Positions 1-7,012 of a stretch of DNA of 54,163 nucleotides are shown one piece after another. The notes beneath the pieces are model-generated. The model saw nothing but the letters and a program-made list of their open reading frames with translations, did not search any database and was not told where the DNA came from. The translations under genes and the position numbers were made by a program. Origin of the DNA: Bacillus sp. MUM 116. Lineage in GTDB: Bacteria > Bacillota > Bacilli > Bacillales > Cytobacillaceae. Positions within the stretch are counted from its first letter, which is position 1, and each line of letters opens with the position of its first letter. Location: the NCBI RefSeq assembly GCF_001866655.1, contig NZ_MLYR01000010.1, forward strand, positions 1 through 54,163, read 5' to 3'.

Positions 1-130
1 GGTTGCCCACGTGTTACTCACCCGTCCGCCGCTAACCAACAGGAGCAAGCTCCTATCGATTCGCTCGACTTGCATGTATTAGGCACGCCGCCAGCGTTCG
101 TCCTGAGCCAGGATCAAACTCTCCAAGAAA
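1..130 (-). rRNA. 16S rRNA, 5' end (partial)
   Basis: Read on the minus strand, the sequence carries the universal 5' region of 16S rRNA (GAGAGTTTGATCCTGGCTCA followed by GACGAACGCTGGCGGC). The gene runs off the left edge, so only about 130 nt are present. The mature 5' end is estimated from the distance to the GAGTTTGATC motif and may be off by a few bases. Confidence 0.97.
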
Positions 131-209
131 GTTGATGTAGCTCGAATTTTACGTTGGCTTCACTTCAATAAATGAAATGAATAATTATTGTTTGTTGACG
201 TTTTTGTTT

Positions 210-232
210 GTTTAGTTTTCAAAGAACAAGTT
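210..232 (-). promoter_or_regulatory. rRNA leader boxA-like antitermination element
   Basis: The minus strand reads TGTTCTTTGAAAACTAAAC between tRNA-Gly and 16S. This matches the boxA-type sequence of Bacillus rRNA leaders, where Nus factors bind to prevent premature termination. It shows that the leader of the rRNA operon starts directly after the tRNA. Confidence 0.7.
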
Positions 233-249
233 TACTAATTCTTTAATAA

Positions 250-323
250 TGGAGCGGGTGATGGGAATCGAACCCACAACAACAGCTTGGAAGGCTGTGG
301 TTTTACCACTAAACTACACCCGC
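250..323 (-). tRNA. tRNA-Gly(UCC)
   Basis: Full cloverleaf on the minus strand, acceptor GCGGGTG/CACCCGC, anticodon loop CTTCCAA (anticodon TCC), CCA encoded. It is the last tRNA before the 16S leader. Confidence 0.97.
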
Positions 324-338
324 ATATAATATTTTAAC

Positions 339-415
339 TGGTCGGGAAGACAGGATTCGAACCTGCGACCCCTTGGTCCCAAACCAAGTGCTCTACCAAG
401 CTGAGCTACTTCCCG
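339..415 (-). tRNA. tRNA-Pro(UGG)
   Basis: Cloverleaf with acceptor CGGGAAG, anticodon loop TTTGGGA (anticodon TGG), T-arm GGTTCGAATCC and encoded CCA. It lies 15 nt from tRNA-Gly and is probably co-transcribed with it. Confidence 0.97.
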
Positions 416-421
416 TACTTA

Positions 422-498
422 TGGCGCGCCCGAAAGGAGTCGAACCCATAACCTTTTGATCCGTAGTCAAACGCTCTATCCAATTGAGCTACGGGCGC
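422..498 (-). tRNA. tRNA-Arg(ACG)
   Basis: Cloverleaf with acceptor GCGCCCG, anticodon loop CTACGGA (anticodon ACG, presumably read as ICG), discriminator G and encoded CCA. It is the first tRNA downstream of the internal promoter at 521-549. Confidence 0.97.
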
Positions 499-520
499 AT
501 ATTTTAAAAGCAACTTTTAT

Positions 521-549
521 ATCTTAACAAACCGAAATTGTTTTGTCAA
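521..549 (-). promoter_or_regulatory. Sigma-A promoter inside the tRNA array
   Basis: The minus strand has TTGACA (549-544), a 17-nt spacer and TAAGAT (526-521), close to the vegetative consensus. It sits in the 59-nt gap between tRNA-Leu(GAG) and tRNA-Arg and points toward Arg-Pro-Gly and the 16S gene. No comparable promoter is visible between tRNA-Gly and 16S, so this may be a main promoter of the rRNA operon. Confidence 0.75.
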
Positions 550-557
550 GTGTTTTT

Positions 558-643
<86 letters not shown>

Positions 644-665
644 ATTTAAAATAGCGACAAAAATA

Positions 666-694
666 ATCTTACCATACCTTTGAAGATATTTCAA
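666..694 (-). promoter_or_regulatory. Sigma-A-like promoter between the two tRNA-Leu genes
   Basis: The minus strand reads TTGAAA (694-689), a 17-nt spacer and TAAGAT (671-666), placed to transcribe tRNA-Leu(GAG) and what follows. The -35 is weaker than in the promoter at 521-549. Confidence 0.5.
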
Positions 695-705
695 CAGGTA
701 AATAA

Positions 706-790
706 TGGTGCGGGTGAAGGGAGTCGAACCCCCACGCCTTGCGGCGCCAGATCCTAAGTCTGGTGCGTCTGCCAATTCCGCCACACCCGC
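706..790 (-). tRNA. tRNA-Leu(UAA)
   Basis: Class II tRNA with variable arm, acceptor GCGGGTG, anticodon loop CTTAGGA (anticodon TAA) and encoded CCA. In B. subtilis a tRNA-Leu of the orthologous array beside sprT is the ICEBs1 attachment site; no integrated element is present here. Confidence 0.96.
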
Positions 791-799
791 ATAATGAAG

Positions 800-874
800 T
801 GGCTGGGCTAGCTGGATTCGAACCAACGAATGACGGAGTCAAAGTCCGTTGCCTTACCGCTTGGCTATAGCCCA
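800..874 (-). tRNA. tRNA-Gln(UUG)
   Basis: Cloverleaf with acceptor TGGGCTA, anticodon loop CTTTGAC (anticodon TTG), encoded CCA. The gene appears identical to the tRNA-Gln at 53310-53384. Confidence 0.97.
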
Positions 875-896
875 TCAAAAAAATTTCAAAATAAAA

Positions 897-973
897 TGGC
901 GGTCTGGACGGGACTCGAACCCGCGACCTCCTGCGTGACAGGCAGGCATTCTAACCAACTGAACTACCAGACC
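897..973 (-). tRNA. tRNA-Asp(GUC)
   Basis: Cloverleaf with acceptor GGTCTGG, anticodon loop CTGTCAC (anticodon GTC), discriminator G and encoded CCA. Confidence 0.97.
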
Positions 974-1021
974 ATTTTTTAAGAAACAGGAAATGAGCTT
1001 ATGTTCATTTCCCATCCCTGA

Positions 1022-1093
1022 TGACCCCTACGGGATTCGAACCCGTGTTACCGCCGTGAAAGGGCGGTGTCTTAACCGCTTGACCAAGGGGCC
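1022..1093 (-). tRNA. tRNA-Glu(UUC), CCA not encoded
   Basis: Cloverleaf with acceptor GGCCCCT, anticodon loop CTTTCAC (anticodon TTC). The bases after discriminator A read TCA rather than CCA, so the end must be completed by nucleotidyltransferase. The otherwise matching copy at 53740-53814 encodes CCA. Confidence 0.96.
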
Positions 1094-1102
1094 TTTTTAC
1101 TA

Positions 1103-1190
1103 CGGAGAAGGAGGGATTTGAACCCTCGCGCCGGTTACCCGACCTACACCCTTAGCAGGGGCGCCTCTTCAGCCTCTTGAGTACTTCCCC
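1103..1190 (-). tRNA. tRNA-Ser(GCU)
   Basis: Class II tRNA with a long variable arm, acceptor GGGGAAG, anticodon GCT in loop CTGCTAA. CCA is not encoded (discriminator G is followed by TA). Confidence 0.95.
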
Positions 1191-1193
1191 ATA

Positions 1194-1268
1194 TGGCTCC
1201 GCAGGTAGGATTCGAACCTACGACCGATCGGTTAACAGCCGATAGCTCTACCACTGAGCTACTGCGGA
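1194..1268 (-). tRNA. tRNA-Asn(GUU)
   Basis: Cloverleaf with acceptor TCCGCAG, anticodon loop CTGTTAA (anticodon GTT) and encoded CCA. It is first in the left array and nearly identical to the copy at 53936-54010, with one T-arm base difference. Confidence 0.97.
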
Positions 1269-1309
1269 ATAACTTGTAAAATAAGGCGATTTCCTTATCG
1301 ACTCTTCAT

Positions 1310-1338
1310 ATTATAATGACGTTAGCATTCAAAGTCAA
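1310..1338 (-). promoter_or_regulatory. Sigma-A promoter of the left tRNA array
   Basis: The minus strand has TTGACT (1338-1333), a 17-nt spacer and a perfect TATAAT (1315-1310), about 40 nt before tRNA-Asn. This strong promoter makes the array a transcription unit separate from sprT. Confidence 0.8.
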
Positions 1339-1375
1339 CATCATTTTACAAGAAAAATAAATTTCATTTTTTGTA

Positions 1376-1849
1376 CTAACCTAAGATTACTTCTTTGATT
1401 TCCTTTAACTTTCCTCGGCATTTTCCGCAAACATACCGGTTCGTGTCGATCCTTCTTTTTCTTTGAAAATGAAGATGACAGTTTGTACATTCGTAAACGA
1501 GTATTTTTTTGACTGTTCTTTCCGGAAATTTTTCTTTAAGTGGTGTACAAAACCTCGGCGCTCCCACCTTTTTTAATAACCATTTAAAATCAAGGTCACG
1601 ATGCTGATAGCCTTTTCCCTCAAGATGAAGATGGTAGTGGCAAAGTTCATGCTTGATGATTCCAATTAATTCGTTCTTACCGAATTGCTCCAAGTACTTC
1701 TTATTAAGTTCAATATTATGTGTACCTAAAAGGTATCTTCCACCGGTTGAACGCAATCTGGGGTTAAACGAAGCTTGATGTAGAAAAGGTTTTCCAAATG
1801 CCTCAATTGATATTTTTTCAACCAACCTTTGAAGCTCTTGTGCCTCCAA
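1376..1849 (-). CDS. sprT: SprT-family zinc metalloprotease-like protein
   Basis: A 157-residue protein of the SprT/YdcK family, whose physiological role in bacteria is not settled. The metallopeptidase motif HELCH is at residues 67-71, and a C-terminal zinc ribbon is made of CxxC pairs at about 121-124 and 141-144. A GTG at 1870 would add seven residues. I chose TTG at 1849 because a GAGG core lies 8 nt upstream and the protein then begins near [11 protein letters not shown], like its relatives. It sits between tRNA genes and cmpA/tex, as in B. subtilis (sprT/ydcK beside trnS). Family assignment is firm; the start is inferred. Confidence 0.9.
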   Translation of the reverse strand: MEAQELQRLVEKISIEAFGKPFLHQASFNPRLRSTGGRYLLGTHNIELNKKYLEQFGKNELIGIIKHELCHYHLHLEGKGYQHRDLDFKWLLKKVGAPRFCTPLKEKFPERTVKKILVYECTNCHLHFQRKRRIDTNRYVCGKCRGKLKEIKEVILG

Positions 1850-2004
1850 TTTCCTTCCCTCACTTTCCACTTCACGGTTTTCATCTAACCATTACAATAC
1901 GCTGTCCAAAATAACAAATACCTTCAAATTTCTAGTTAACATGACAACCCATTATAGCATATATTGTATTTACCTTTAATGATTTACTTTCAGGAGGTTT
2001 TACT

Positions 2005-2118
2005 ATGCCGACTTGGTTTCAAAACCAAATGAAAAGAGCCTTTTATGAAAAAAACCGCTATCAAATCAAGCTTTTAAACCAATGCTGGTTTTTTTACAGA
2101 AAAAAACACTGCTCATAA
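2005..2118 (+). CDS. cmpA: Cortex morphogenetic protein CmpA
   Basis: A 37-residue protein beginning MPTWFQNQMKRAFYEKN and ending in YRKKHCS. It closely resembles CmpA, a small sporulation protein that in B. subtilis restrains cortex assembly until coat morphogenesis is correct and is degraded with ClpXP. A perfect AGGAGG lies 7-8 nt before the ATG. It is on the plus strand, opposite to sprT and tex, and lies between them as in B. subtilis. The tail-to-tail hairpin at 2101-2131 overlaps its stop codon. Recognition is from sequence pattern and position; expression in the mother cell is expected from the family, not seen. Confidence 0.88.
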   Translation: MPTWFQNQMKRAFYEKNRYQIKLLNQCWFFYRKKHCS

Positions 2119-2131
2119 TTGCAGTGTTTTC
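2101..2131. terminator. Bidirectional terminator between cmpA and tex
   Basis: Inverted repeat AAACACTGC ... GCAGTGTTT (2104-2112 and 2121-2129) with an 8-nt loop. A-rich and T-rich flanks on either side allow use by the convergent cmpA and tex genes. Confidence 0.8.
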
Positions 2132-2139
2132 CTTTGCTC

Positions 2140-4323
2140 TTAATATTGTTTTTCCGGCGGCAGCATGGTTAATGCCACACGGCCCTTATTCATATCAACC
2201 GAATCCACCCAGACTGTTACCACATCCCCAACCGATACGATATCTAAAGGGTGTTTAACAAATCGATTGCTTAGCTTTGAAATATGAACCAGTCCGTCCT
2301 GTTTAACACCGATGTCAACAAAGGCGCCAAAGTCGACAACGTTTCGAACAGTCCCTTGAAGTTCCATTCCCGGCTTAAGGTCCTCTAATTTCAAAACATC
2401 CTTTTTCAATAGCGGGCGTGGCAAATCATCACGCGGATCTCTTTCCGGTCTTACTAATGCATCAATAATATCTTTTAAGGTTAATTCTCCAATCGACAGT
2501 TCCTCAGACACTGTTTTTAGGTCTAGTGCATTAAGGGCTTCTTTTAACTCATCAGTTCCTAAATCCTTCGTTGCAAATCCAAGAGTGGTTAATAGTTTTT
2601 TCACTTCACCATAGTTTTCCGGATGAATTCCGGTGCGATCCAAGGGGTCTTTTCCATCTAGTACTCTCAAGAAGCCAATTGCTTGTTCAAACGTTTTCGC
2701 TCCAAGCCTCGGAACCTTCTTTAATTGGACTCTGCTTGTAAATTTCCCTTCTTCTTCCCGTTTCTTCACAATATTGTTGGCCGCAGTTTTCGTAAGGCCG
2801 GCAACATATTGAAGAAGTGAAGGTGATGCTGTATTAACATTAACCCCGACTCTGTTTACAGCCGTTTCTACGACAAAATGTAATGATTCTGATAAGCGTT
2901 TTTGGGAAACATCATGCTGATATTGGCCTACACCTACTGATTTCGGATCAATTTTTACCAACTCGGCAAGCGGGTCTTGTAAGCGCCGGGCGATAGATAC
3001 AGCACTTCTTTCTTCTACCTGGAAGTTCGGAAACTCTTCTCTTGCTATATCAGATGCGGAGTAAACACTAGCACCCGCTTCATTGACAATTAAATAAAAA
3101 ATTTCTTCGTCCATCTCTTTTAAGATATCTGCAACGAACTGCTCAGTTTCTCTTGATGCGGTCCCGTTTCCGATGGCAGCCATTTCTACCTTATACTCGC
3201 CAAGAATTTGGATGAATTTTTCCTTGGCTTCTTTAGTTTTTGAAACCGGTGGGTGCGGATAGATTACATCAATTTTCAAAACCTTTCCAGTTTCATCCAC
3301 AACAGCAAGCTTACAGCCAGTCCTGTATGCCGGGTCTACCCCGATAACAACTTTTCCTTTGAGCGGCGGCTGAAGCAGCAAGTTTCTAAGATTTTCTGAA
3401 AAAATATGTATCGCCTGCTCCTCAGCCTTTTCTGTTAATTCACTGCGAATTTCCCTTTCAATCGAAGGTTGGATTAATCTTTTATAACTATCTTCAATCG
3501 CCTCCACAACAATCGGCGCGGCCGGTGAATGCTGATTCCGGACCCATTTTTTCGAGAGATAATTCATAATGAAGTCAGTATTCATTTTGATTGAAACTCT
3601 TAAAATCTCTTCCTTTTCCCCGCGATTCAGGGCCAGAATGCGGTGAGGGACGATTTTGCTTACTGGCTCTTCATATTCATAGTACATTTCATAAACCTTT
3701 TTCTCGTCCTTTTCCTCTTCCTTTACTGTGGAAGAGACTGTGCCCGATTTAAAGGTTTCTTTACGAATCCATTTCCGGCTATCCGCATCATCGCTTACCC
3801 ATTCAGCAATGATATCTTTCGCTCCCGCAATCGCATCTTCAACGGAAAGGACTTTTTTTTCTTCAGATATAAATCCCTGTGCCTTTCCCTCAGCATTTTC
3901 CTTTGCGAAGGTCATAAGCCACTCTGCAAGAGGTTCCAATCCTTTTTCTTTTGCAACTGTTGCTTTGGTTCGGCGTTTTTGTTTGTATGGCCGATATAAA
4001 TCTTCGACTTCTTGAAGTTTTTCAGCGCGATTGATGCTCTGGCTCAGTTCTTCCGTTAGTTTTCCTTGTTCAGTAATGATTCTTAGAACTTCTTCTTTGC
4101 GCTGCTCGAGATTTTGAATATATTGCCAGCGTTCTAAAATATTGCGAATCTGCACTTCATCAAGTGCTCCAGTCATTTCTTTACGGTAGCGGGCAATAAA
4201 AGGAACCGTATTGCCTTCGTTTAAAAGAGAAATTACGCTTTTTACTTGCTTAGCGGAAATTGCCTGCTCGGAAGCAATTTTACTAAACAACAATTGCTCA
4301 TCATTTACGACTGTATCATTCAC
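2140..4323 (-). CDS. tex: Tex-family RNA-binding transcription accessory protein
   Basis: 727 residues, the usual length for Tex (YdcI in B. subtilis). Visible regions are an N-terminal helical Tex part, a YqgF/RuvX-like fold near residues 325-450 (VIGVDPAYRTGCKLAVVD), helix-hairpin-helix segments near 500-560, and a C-terminal S1 RNA-binding domain near 650-720 (GTVRNVVDFGAFVDIGVKQDG). The start is GTG with GGAGG 9 nt upstream. Tex proteins bind nucleic acid and act with RNA polymerase; the exact role in Bacillus is unclear. In B. subtilis, rsb-sigB separates this gene from ndoA; here only about 350 bp do. Confidence 0.95.
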   Translation of the reverse strand: MNDTVVNDEQLLFSKIASEQAISAKQVKSVISLLNEGNTVPFIARYRKEMTGALDEVQIRNILERWQYIQNLEQRKEEVLRIITEQGKLTEELSQSINRAEKLQEVEDLYRPYKQKRRTKATVAKEKGLEPLAEWLMTFAKENAEGKAQGFISEEKKVLSVEDAIAGAKDIIAEWVSDDADSRKWIRKETFKSGTVSSTVKEEEKDEKKVYEMYYEYEEPVSKIVPHRILALNRGEKEEILRVSIKMNTDFIMNYLSKKWVRNQHSPAAPIVVEAIEDSYKRLIQPSIEREIRSELTEKAEEQAIHIFSENLRNLLLQPPLKGKVVIGVDPAYRTGCKLAVVDETGKVLKIDVIYPHPPVSKTKEAKEKFIQILGEYKVEMAAIGNGTASRETEQFVADILKEMDEEIFYLIVNEAGASVYSASDIAREEFPNFQVEERSAVSIARRLQDPLAELVKIDPKSVGVGQYQHDVSQKRLSESLHFVVETAVNRVGVNVNTASPSLLQYVAGLTKTAANNIVKKREEEGKFTSRVQLKKVPRLGAKTFEQAIGFLRVLDGKDPLDRTGIHPENYGEVKKLLTTLGFATKDLGTDELKEALNALDLKTVSEELSIGELTLKDIIDALVRPERDPRDDLPRPLLKKDVLKLEDLKPGMELQGTVRNVVDFGAFVDIGVKQDGLVHISKLSNRFVKHPLDIVSVGDVVTVWVDSVDMNKGRVALTMLPPEKQY

Positions 4324-4413
4324 TTAAACAATCCTCCACTTCATCATTTCCATATTATTGTATCAAATCTATACAAGCGATTCACGAACCAAGGACTTGC
4401 TTGTTAATAAAGG

Positions 4414-4505
4414 ATCTTTTCGTAAACTTTGTTGCTTTTAGAACTTAATAAGGGTCAAACACTTAAGTTTCTAGGCAATTTTCGCAAATGTTCTTACGAA
4501 AAGAT
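4414..4505. repeat. Inverted-repeat element between ndoA and tex
   Basis: Perfect 12-bp inverted repeats ATCTTTTCGTAA (4414-4425) and TTACGAAAAGAT (4494-4505) enclose about 68 bp. Further ACGAAAA-like words occur just outside. It resembles a small non-coding repeat and has only one copy in this window. It occupies the junction where B. subtilis carries the sigB operon. Confidence 0.45.
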
Positions 4506-4586
4506 GCCACGAAGCATTTAGTTATTCGGGTTGATGACTTATACGAAAAACAACAATCTATGCGAAAATAGCCTTAATAAACAAAA

Positions 4587-4610
4587 AAAGCAAGCCGGCG
4601 AGCTTGCTTT
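4587..4610. terminator. Hairpin with terminator character
   Basis: Perfect 9-bp arms AAAGCAAGC and GCTTGCTTT with a 6-nt loop, followed by T on the plus strand and by a T-run on the minus strand. It lies downstream of ndoA, behind that gene's own terminator. Confidence 0.55.
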
Positions 4611-4644
4611 TGAGCAGAAAAACACAGTAGAAGAATAGAATATG

Positions 4645-4675
4645 TATAAAAAAACGCCCTTTCAAAAAGAGCGTG
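4645..4675 (-). terminator. Rho-independent terminator of the ndoAI-ndoA operon
   Basis: On the minus strand ACGCTCTTT and AAAGGGCGT pair around a 3-nt loop and are followed by seven T residues, directly after the ndoA stop codon. Confidence 0.85.
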
Positions 4676-4680
4676 CTTTA

Positions 4681-5031
4681 CTAGAATTCGATGAGACCGA
4701 TGCTTACACGCAAGGCATCATCCACTTTTTCCATCATTTCGTCATCGAGATGGGTAATTTTATCGGTTAACCGCTGCTTATCTATTGTACGAATTTGTTC
4801 TAAAAGTATGACTGAGTCTCGTTCAAAACCGTAACGCTTCGCGTCAATTTCAACATGAGTCGGAAGCTTCGCTTTTTGAATTTGAGCTGTAATCGCTGCA
4901 ACAATAACGGTGGGACTAAACCGATTCCCGATGTCGTTTTGGATGACAAGTACAGGACGGACGCCGCCTTGTTCAGAACCAACAACTGGGGATAGGTCCG
5001 CGAAATATACGTCACCACGCTTGACAATCAA
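4681..5031 (-). CDS. ndoA: Type II toxin, mRNA interferase EndoA/MazF
   Basis: 116 residues, identical in length to B. subtilis NdoA (YdcE). MazF/PemK fold; the N-terminal region [20 protein letters not shown] and [12 protein letters not shown] are nearly canonical. Residues R25 and T48, implicated in catalysis in EndoA, are conserved. The B. subtilis enzyme cuts single-stranded RNA at UACAU. The start is TTG with GGAGG 8 nt upstream. The antitoxin gene ndoAI ends 4 nt upstream, so the two are translationally close. A strong terminator follows, so no co-transcribed rsb genes. Confidence 0.96.
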   Translation of the reverse strand: MIVKRGDVYFADLSPVVGSEQGGVRPVLVIQNDIGNRFSPTVIVAAITAQIQKAKLPTHVEIDAKRYGFERDSVILLEQIRTIDKQRLTDKITHLDDEMMEKVDDALRVSIGLIEF

Positions 5032-5035
5032 AGGT

Positions 5036-5317
5036 TTATCCTCCGCTTACAAGACGTTCTACTGTGTGTTCTGCCTCGTATTCTGCTTGAAATGCCTCAG
5101 AAGCAATCCTTAAATTAATCTTTGCCATTTCCATGTAACCACGTCTCATGGATTCACGAATTTGTCTTTTTTTACGTTCGCGTAAATACATTTTTGTTGC
5201 TTGGTAAATAAATTCGCTGCGATTTACATTTTCTTGTTTTACAAAACCATCTAACTCGGTTAAAAGATGTTGCGGTAATTTCACTAAGATCTCCGTAGTT
5301 GCGCCAGATTCAGACAC
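5036..5317 (-). CDS. ndoAI: Antitoxin EndoAI (MazE-like, ribbon-helix-helix)
   Basis: A 93-residue antitoxin. The N-terminal half ([18 protein letters not shown]...[10 protein letters not shown]) has ribbon-helix-helix character for dimerisation and DNA binding. The C-terminal tail [27 protein letters not shown] matches the toxin-neutralising segment of B. subtilis NdoAI (YdcD). An ATG at 5323 is only 3 nt from the ribosome binding site. The GTG at 5317 has 9-nt spacing from GGAGG and gives the family start MSES, so I use it. It precedes ndoA and follows alr as in B. subtilis. Confidence 0.93.
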   Translation of the reverse strand: MSESGATTEILVKLPQHLLTELDGFVKQENVNRSEFIYQATKMYLRERKKRQIRESMRRGYMEMAKINLRIASEAFQAEYEAEHTVERLVSGG

Positions 5318-5484
5318 AAACATACACCTCCACCATCACTACACACCAATTTTTCTCTGTACCATATTTAATAATAACACTTATCAACCTAAATGCATAG
5401 ACTAATTATTAATACTATTGTATTATAAGCCAATAAAAGAGTCTTTTATGCACAAAAAGTCCGCATTATCATAAATATGTTTTA

Positions 5485-5527
5485 TTTTTTTAAAAACTAC
5501 CTTTCTTTACTGTAGAAGGTAGTTTTT
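5485..5527 (-). terminator. Terminator at the 3' end of alr
   Basis: Arms AAAAACTACCTT (5492-5503) and AAGGTAGTTTTT (5516-5527) overlap the alr stop codon. The minus-strand transcript would end in a U-rich tract. Confidence 0.8.
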
Positions 5528-6667
5528 TATTTCGACAATTTTTCCGTTCTTTTTATAAAGACGTGGAACTCGACTCGTGATGATACATGGAATCTCGTAA
5601 TTGATCGTTTCGAGTTTTTTGGCAATTTCATTAATGGATATAAACTGATGATGATCTTTCCCAATTAGCGTTACCTTCGTACCAACTGGGAGCTCTTGCG
5701 GCAGCCGCACCATGAATTGGTCCATACAGATTCTACCGACAATTGGAACGCGGATCCCATTCACTAACACTTCCTGGCTTCCAAGCTTTCGGATCCAACC
5801 GTCTGCATAGCCGACCGGTACGGTTCCTATCCATTCGTCCCCGCTTGCTTCATAAGTAGCACCGTAGCTGACTTTATCACCTTTATGCAGTTTTTTTACA
5901 TGGACAAGCTTTGACCTTAGTGAAAAGGCTTCATTCAAAGGGAACGGGATTTCCGGTTCCATTTCAAGCGAAGGGGTCAGCCCGTACATGGCAATCCCCA
6001 GGCGGACGGCATTATAGGCATTGCTTTTAAACCTTAGTGTTGCGGCGCTGTTACTGCAATGAACATACTTCGGCCGAACCTTCAGCGCACTTACTAATTC
6101 TTGAAATAATTCAAATTGCTGATGGAAATAAGTTTGGTCCGGTTCATCTGCTGTAGCAAAATGCGTAAAAACTCCTTCAAGATGAAACCGCTCATCACGG
6201 GATATAAAATCCTCAAATTCCGCTAGTTCATCTTTAGTGCTGATACCAAGTCTCCCCATTCCGGTATCCAATTTTATATGAACAGACAGCCTGCTGTCTG
6301 TTTTTAAATGTTTTTGAGCCTCCAGCAGCCAATTCATTTGAAAAACAGTTAAGGTAATTTGGTGGTCACAAGCGTATTGAACGTCTTCTGCACGACTGGC
6401 ACCTAATACAAGAATCGGCGCTGCAATGCCTTTCTTTCTTAAAGCCATTGCTTCATCCATAAAAGCGACAGCCAAATAGGATGCACCCGCAGCAAGTGCC
6501 TCGCTTGCCACTTGAACATCCCCGTGGCCATAGGCATTTGCTTTTACAACTGCAATGATTTCCACTCCATTTGGCAGAAGTTGTTTAACGGACGCTACAT
6601 TCTTATGAATGCAATCCAAATCTACCTCTGCCCAGGTATCTCGATAGAAAAAGCCTCGCTCTTCCAT
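5507..6667 (-). CDS. alr: Alanine racemase
   Basis: 386 residues. PLP-dependent fold-III racemase producing D-alanine for peptidoglycan. The PLP-binding lysine is K42 in VVKANAYGHG, and the second catalytic residue is Y268 in KVSYGATY. The conserved GRICMDQFMV segment is present near residue 310. The start ATG has AGGAAG upstream. It lies between ydcC and the ndoAI-ndoA pair, the B. subtilis arrangement. Its product feeds Ddl, encoded at 17.7-18.7 kb. Confidence 0.97.
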   Translation of the reverse strand: MEERGFFYRDTWAEVDLDCIHKNVASVKQLLPNGVEIIAVVKANAYGHGDVQVASEALAAGASYLAVAFMDEAMALRKKGIAAPILVLGASRAEDVQYACDHQITLTVFQMNWLLEAQKHLKTDSRLSVHIKLDTGMGRLGISTKDELAEFEDFISRDERFHLEGVFTHFATADEPDQTYFHQQFELFQELVSALKVRPKYVHCSNSAATLRFKSNAYNAVRLGIAMYGLTPSLEMEPEIPFPLNEAFSLRSKLVHVKKLHKGDKVSYGATYEASGDEWIGTVPVGYADGWIRKLGSQEVLVNGIRVPIVGRICMDQFMVRLPQELPVGTKVTLIGKDHHQFISINEIAKKLETINYEIPCIITSRVPRLYKKNGKIVEIKNYLLQ

Positions 6668-6740
6668 TTTTCCACTTCCTAGTACGTTAATGAAATCCTA
6701 TATTATTTTATCATAAAAATAGGTAAATACTTCAATAACA

Positions 6741-6768
6741 CACAAAAACAGGCCCTTTAAAGAGCCTG
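6741..6768 (-). terminator. Terminator downstream of ydcC
   Basis: CAGGCCCTTT (6749-6758) is followed directly by AAAGAGCCTG, giving a stem with one mismatch. On the minus strand a T-rich tract follows. It lies beyond repeat element A relative to ydcC. Confidence 0.6.
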
Positions 6769-6774
6769 GCAGAA

Positions 6775-6960
6775 GCGCCTTACTCAGCCCCGATATAGGG
6801 AGACTTATCGACTGGAAATCGTAGAGAAGCCAGAGATTAGTCTCCCATAATGCGTACAGAAAGCGTTAGCTTTCTGTAGCCAAGCACAAGACAAGCCGGC
6901 CGAAAGGTTGTTCTTTAACCTTTTAGACGGATTGGCTTGTGACCTCGAGGGGCTAGGCGC
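6775..6960. repeat. Dispersed hairpin repeat, family 1, copy A
   Basis: A GC-richer element in an AT-rich spacer. Its ends are imperfect inverted repeats, GCGCCTTACTCAGCCCC and GGGGCTAGGCGC. Inside are three further hairpins (GGGAGACT/AGTCTCCC, AGAAAGC/GCTTTCT and a long arm around ACAAGCC/GGCTTGT). The same ends occur at 17548-17645 and in part at 51610-51665. No open reading frame of its own. It fills most of the 345-bp gap between alr and ydcC. Confidence 0.7.
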
Positions 6961-7012
6961 TTGCGCTAGAAAATTCTCGAAGCCGAAAATTTCTTTCTTA
7001 TCTTAAAAAAAA

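Noticed and set aside
706..790. Integrated ICEBs1-like element at tRNA-Leu
   Set aside because: The orthologous array in B. subtilis is an integration site, but no integrase, direct repeat or foreign block is seen here.
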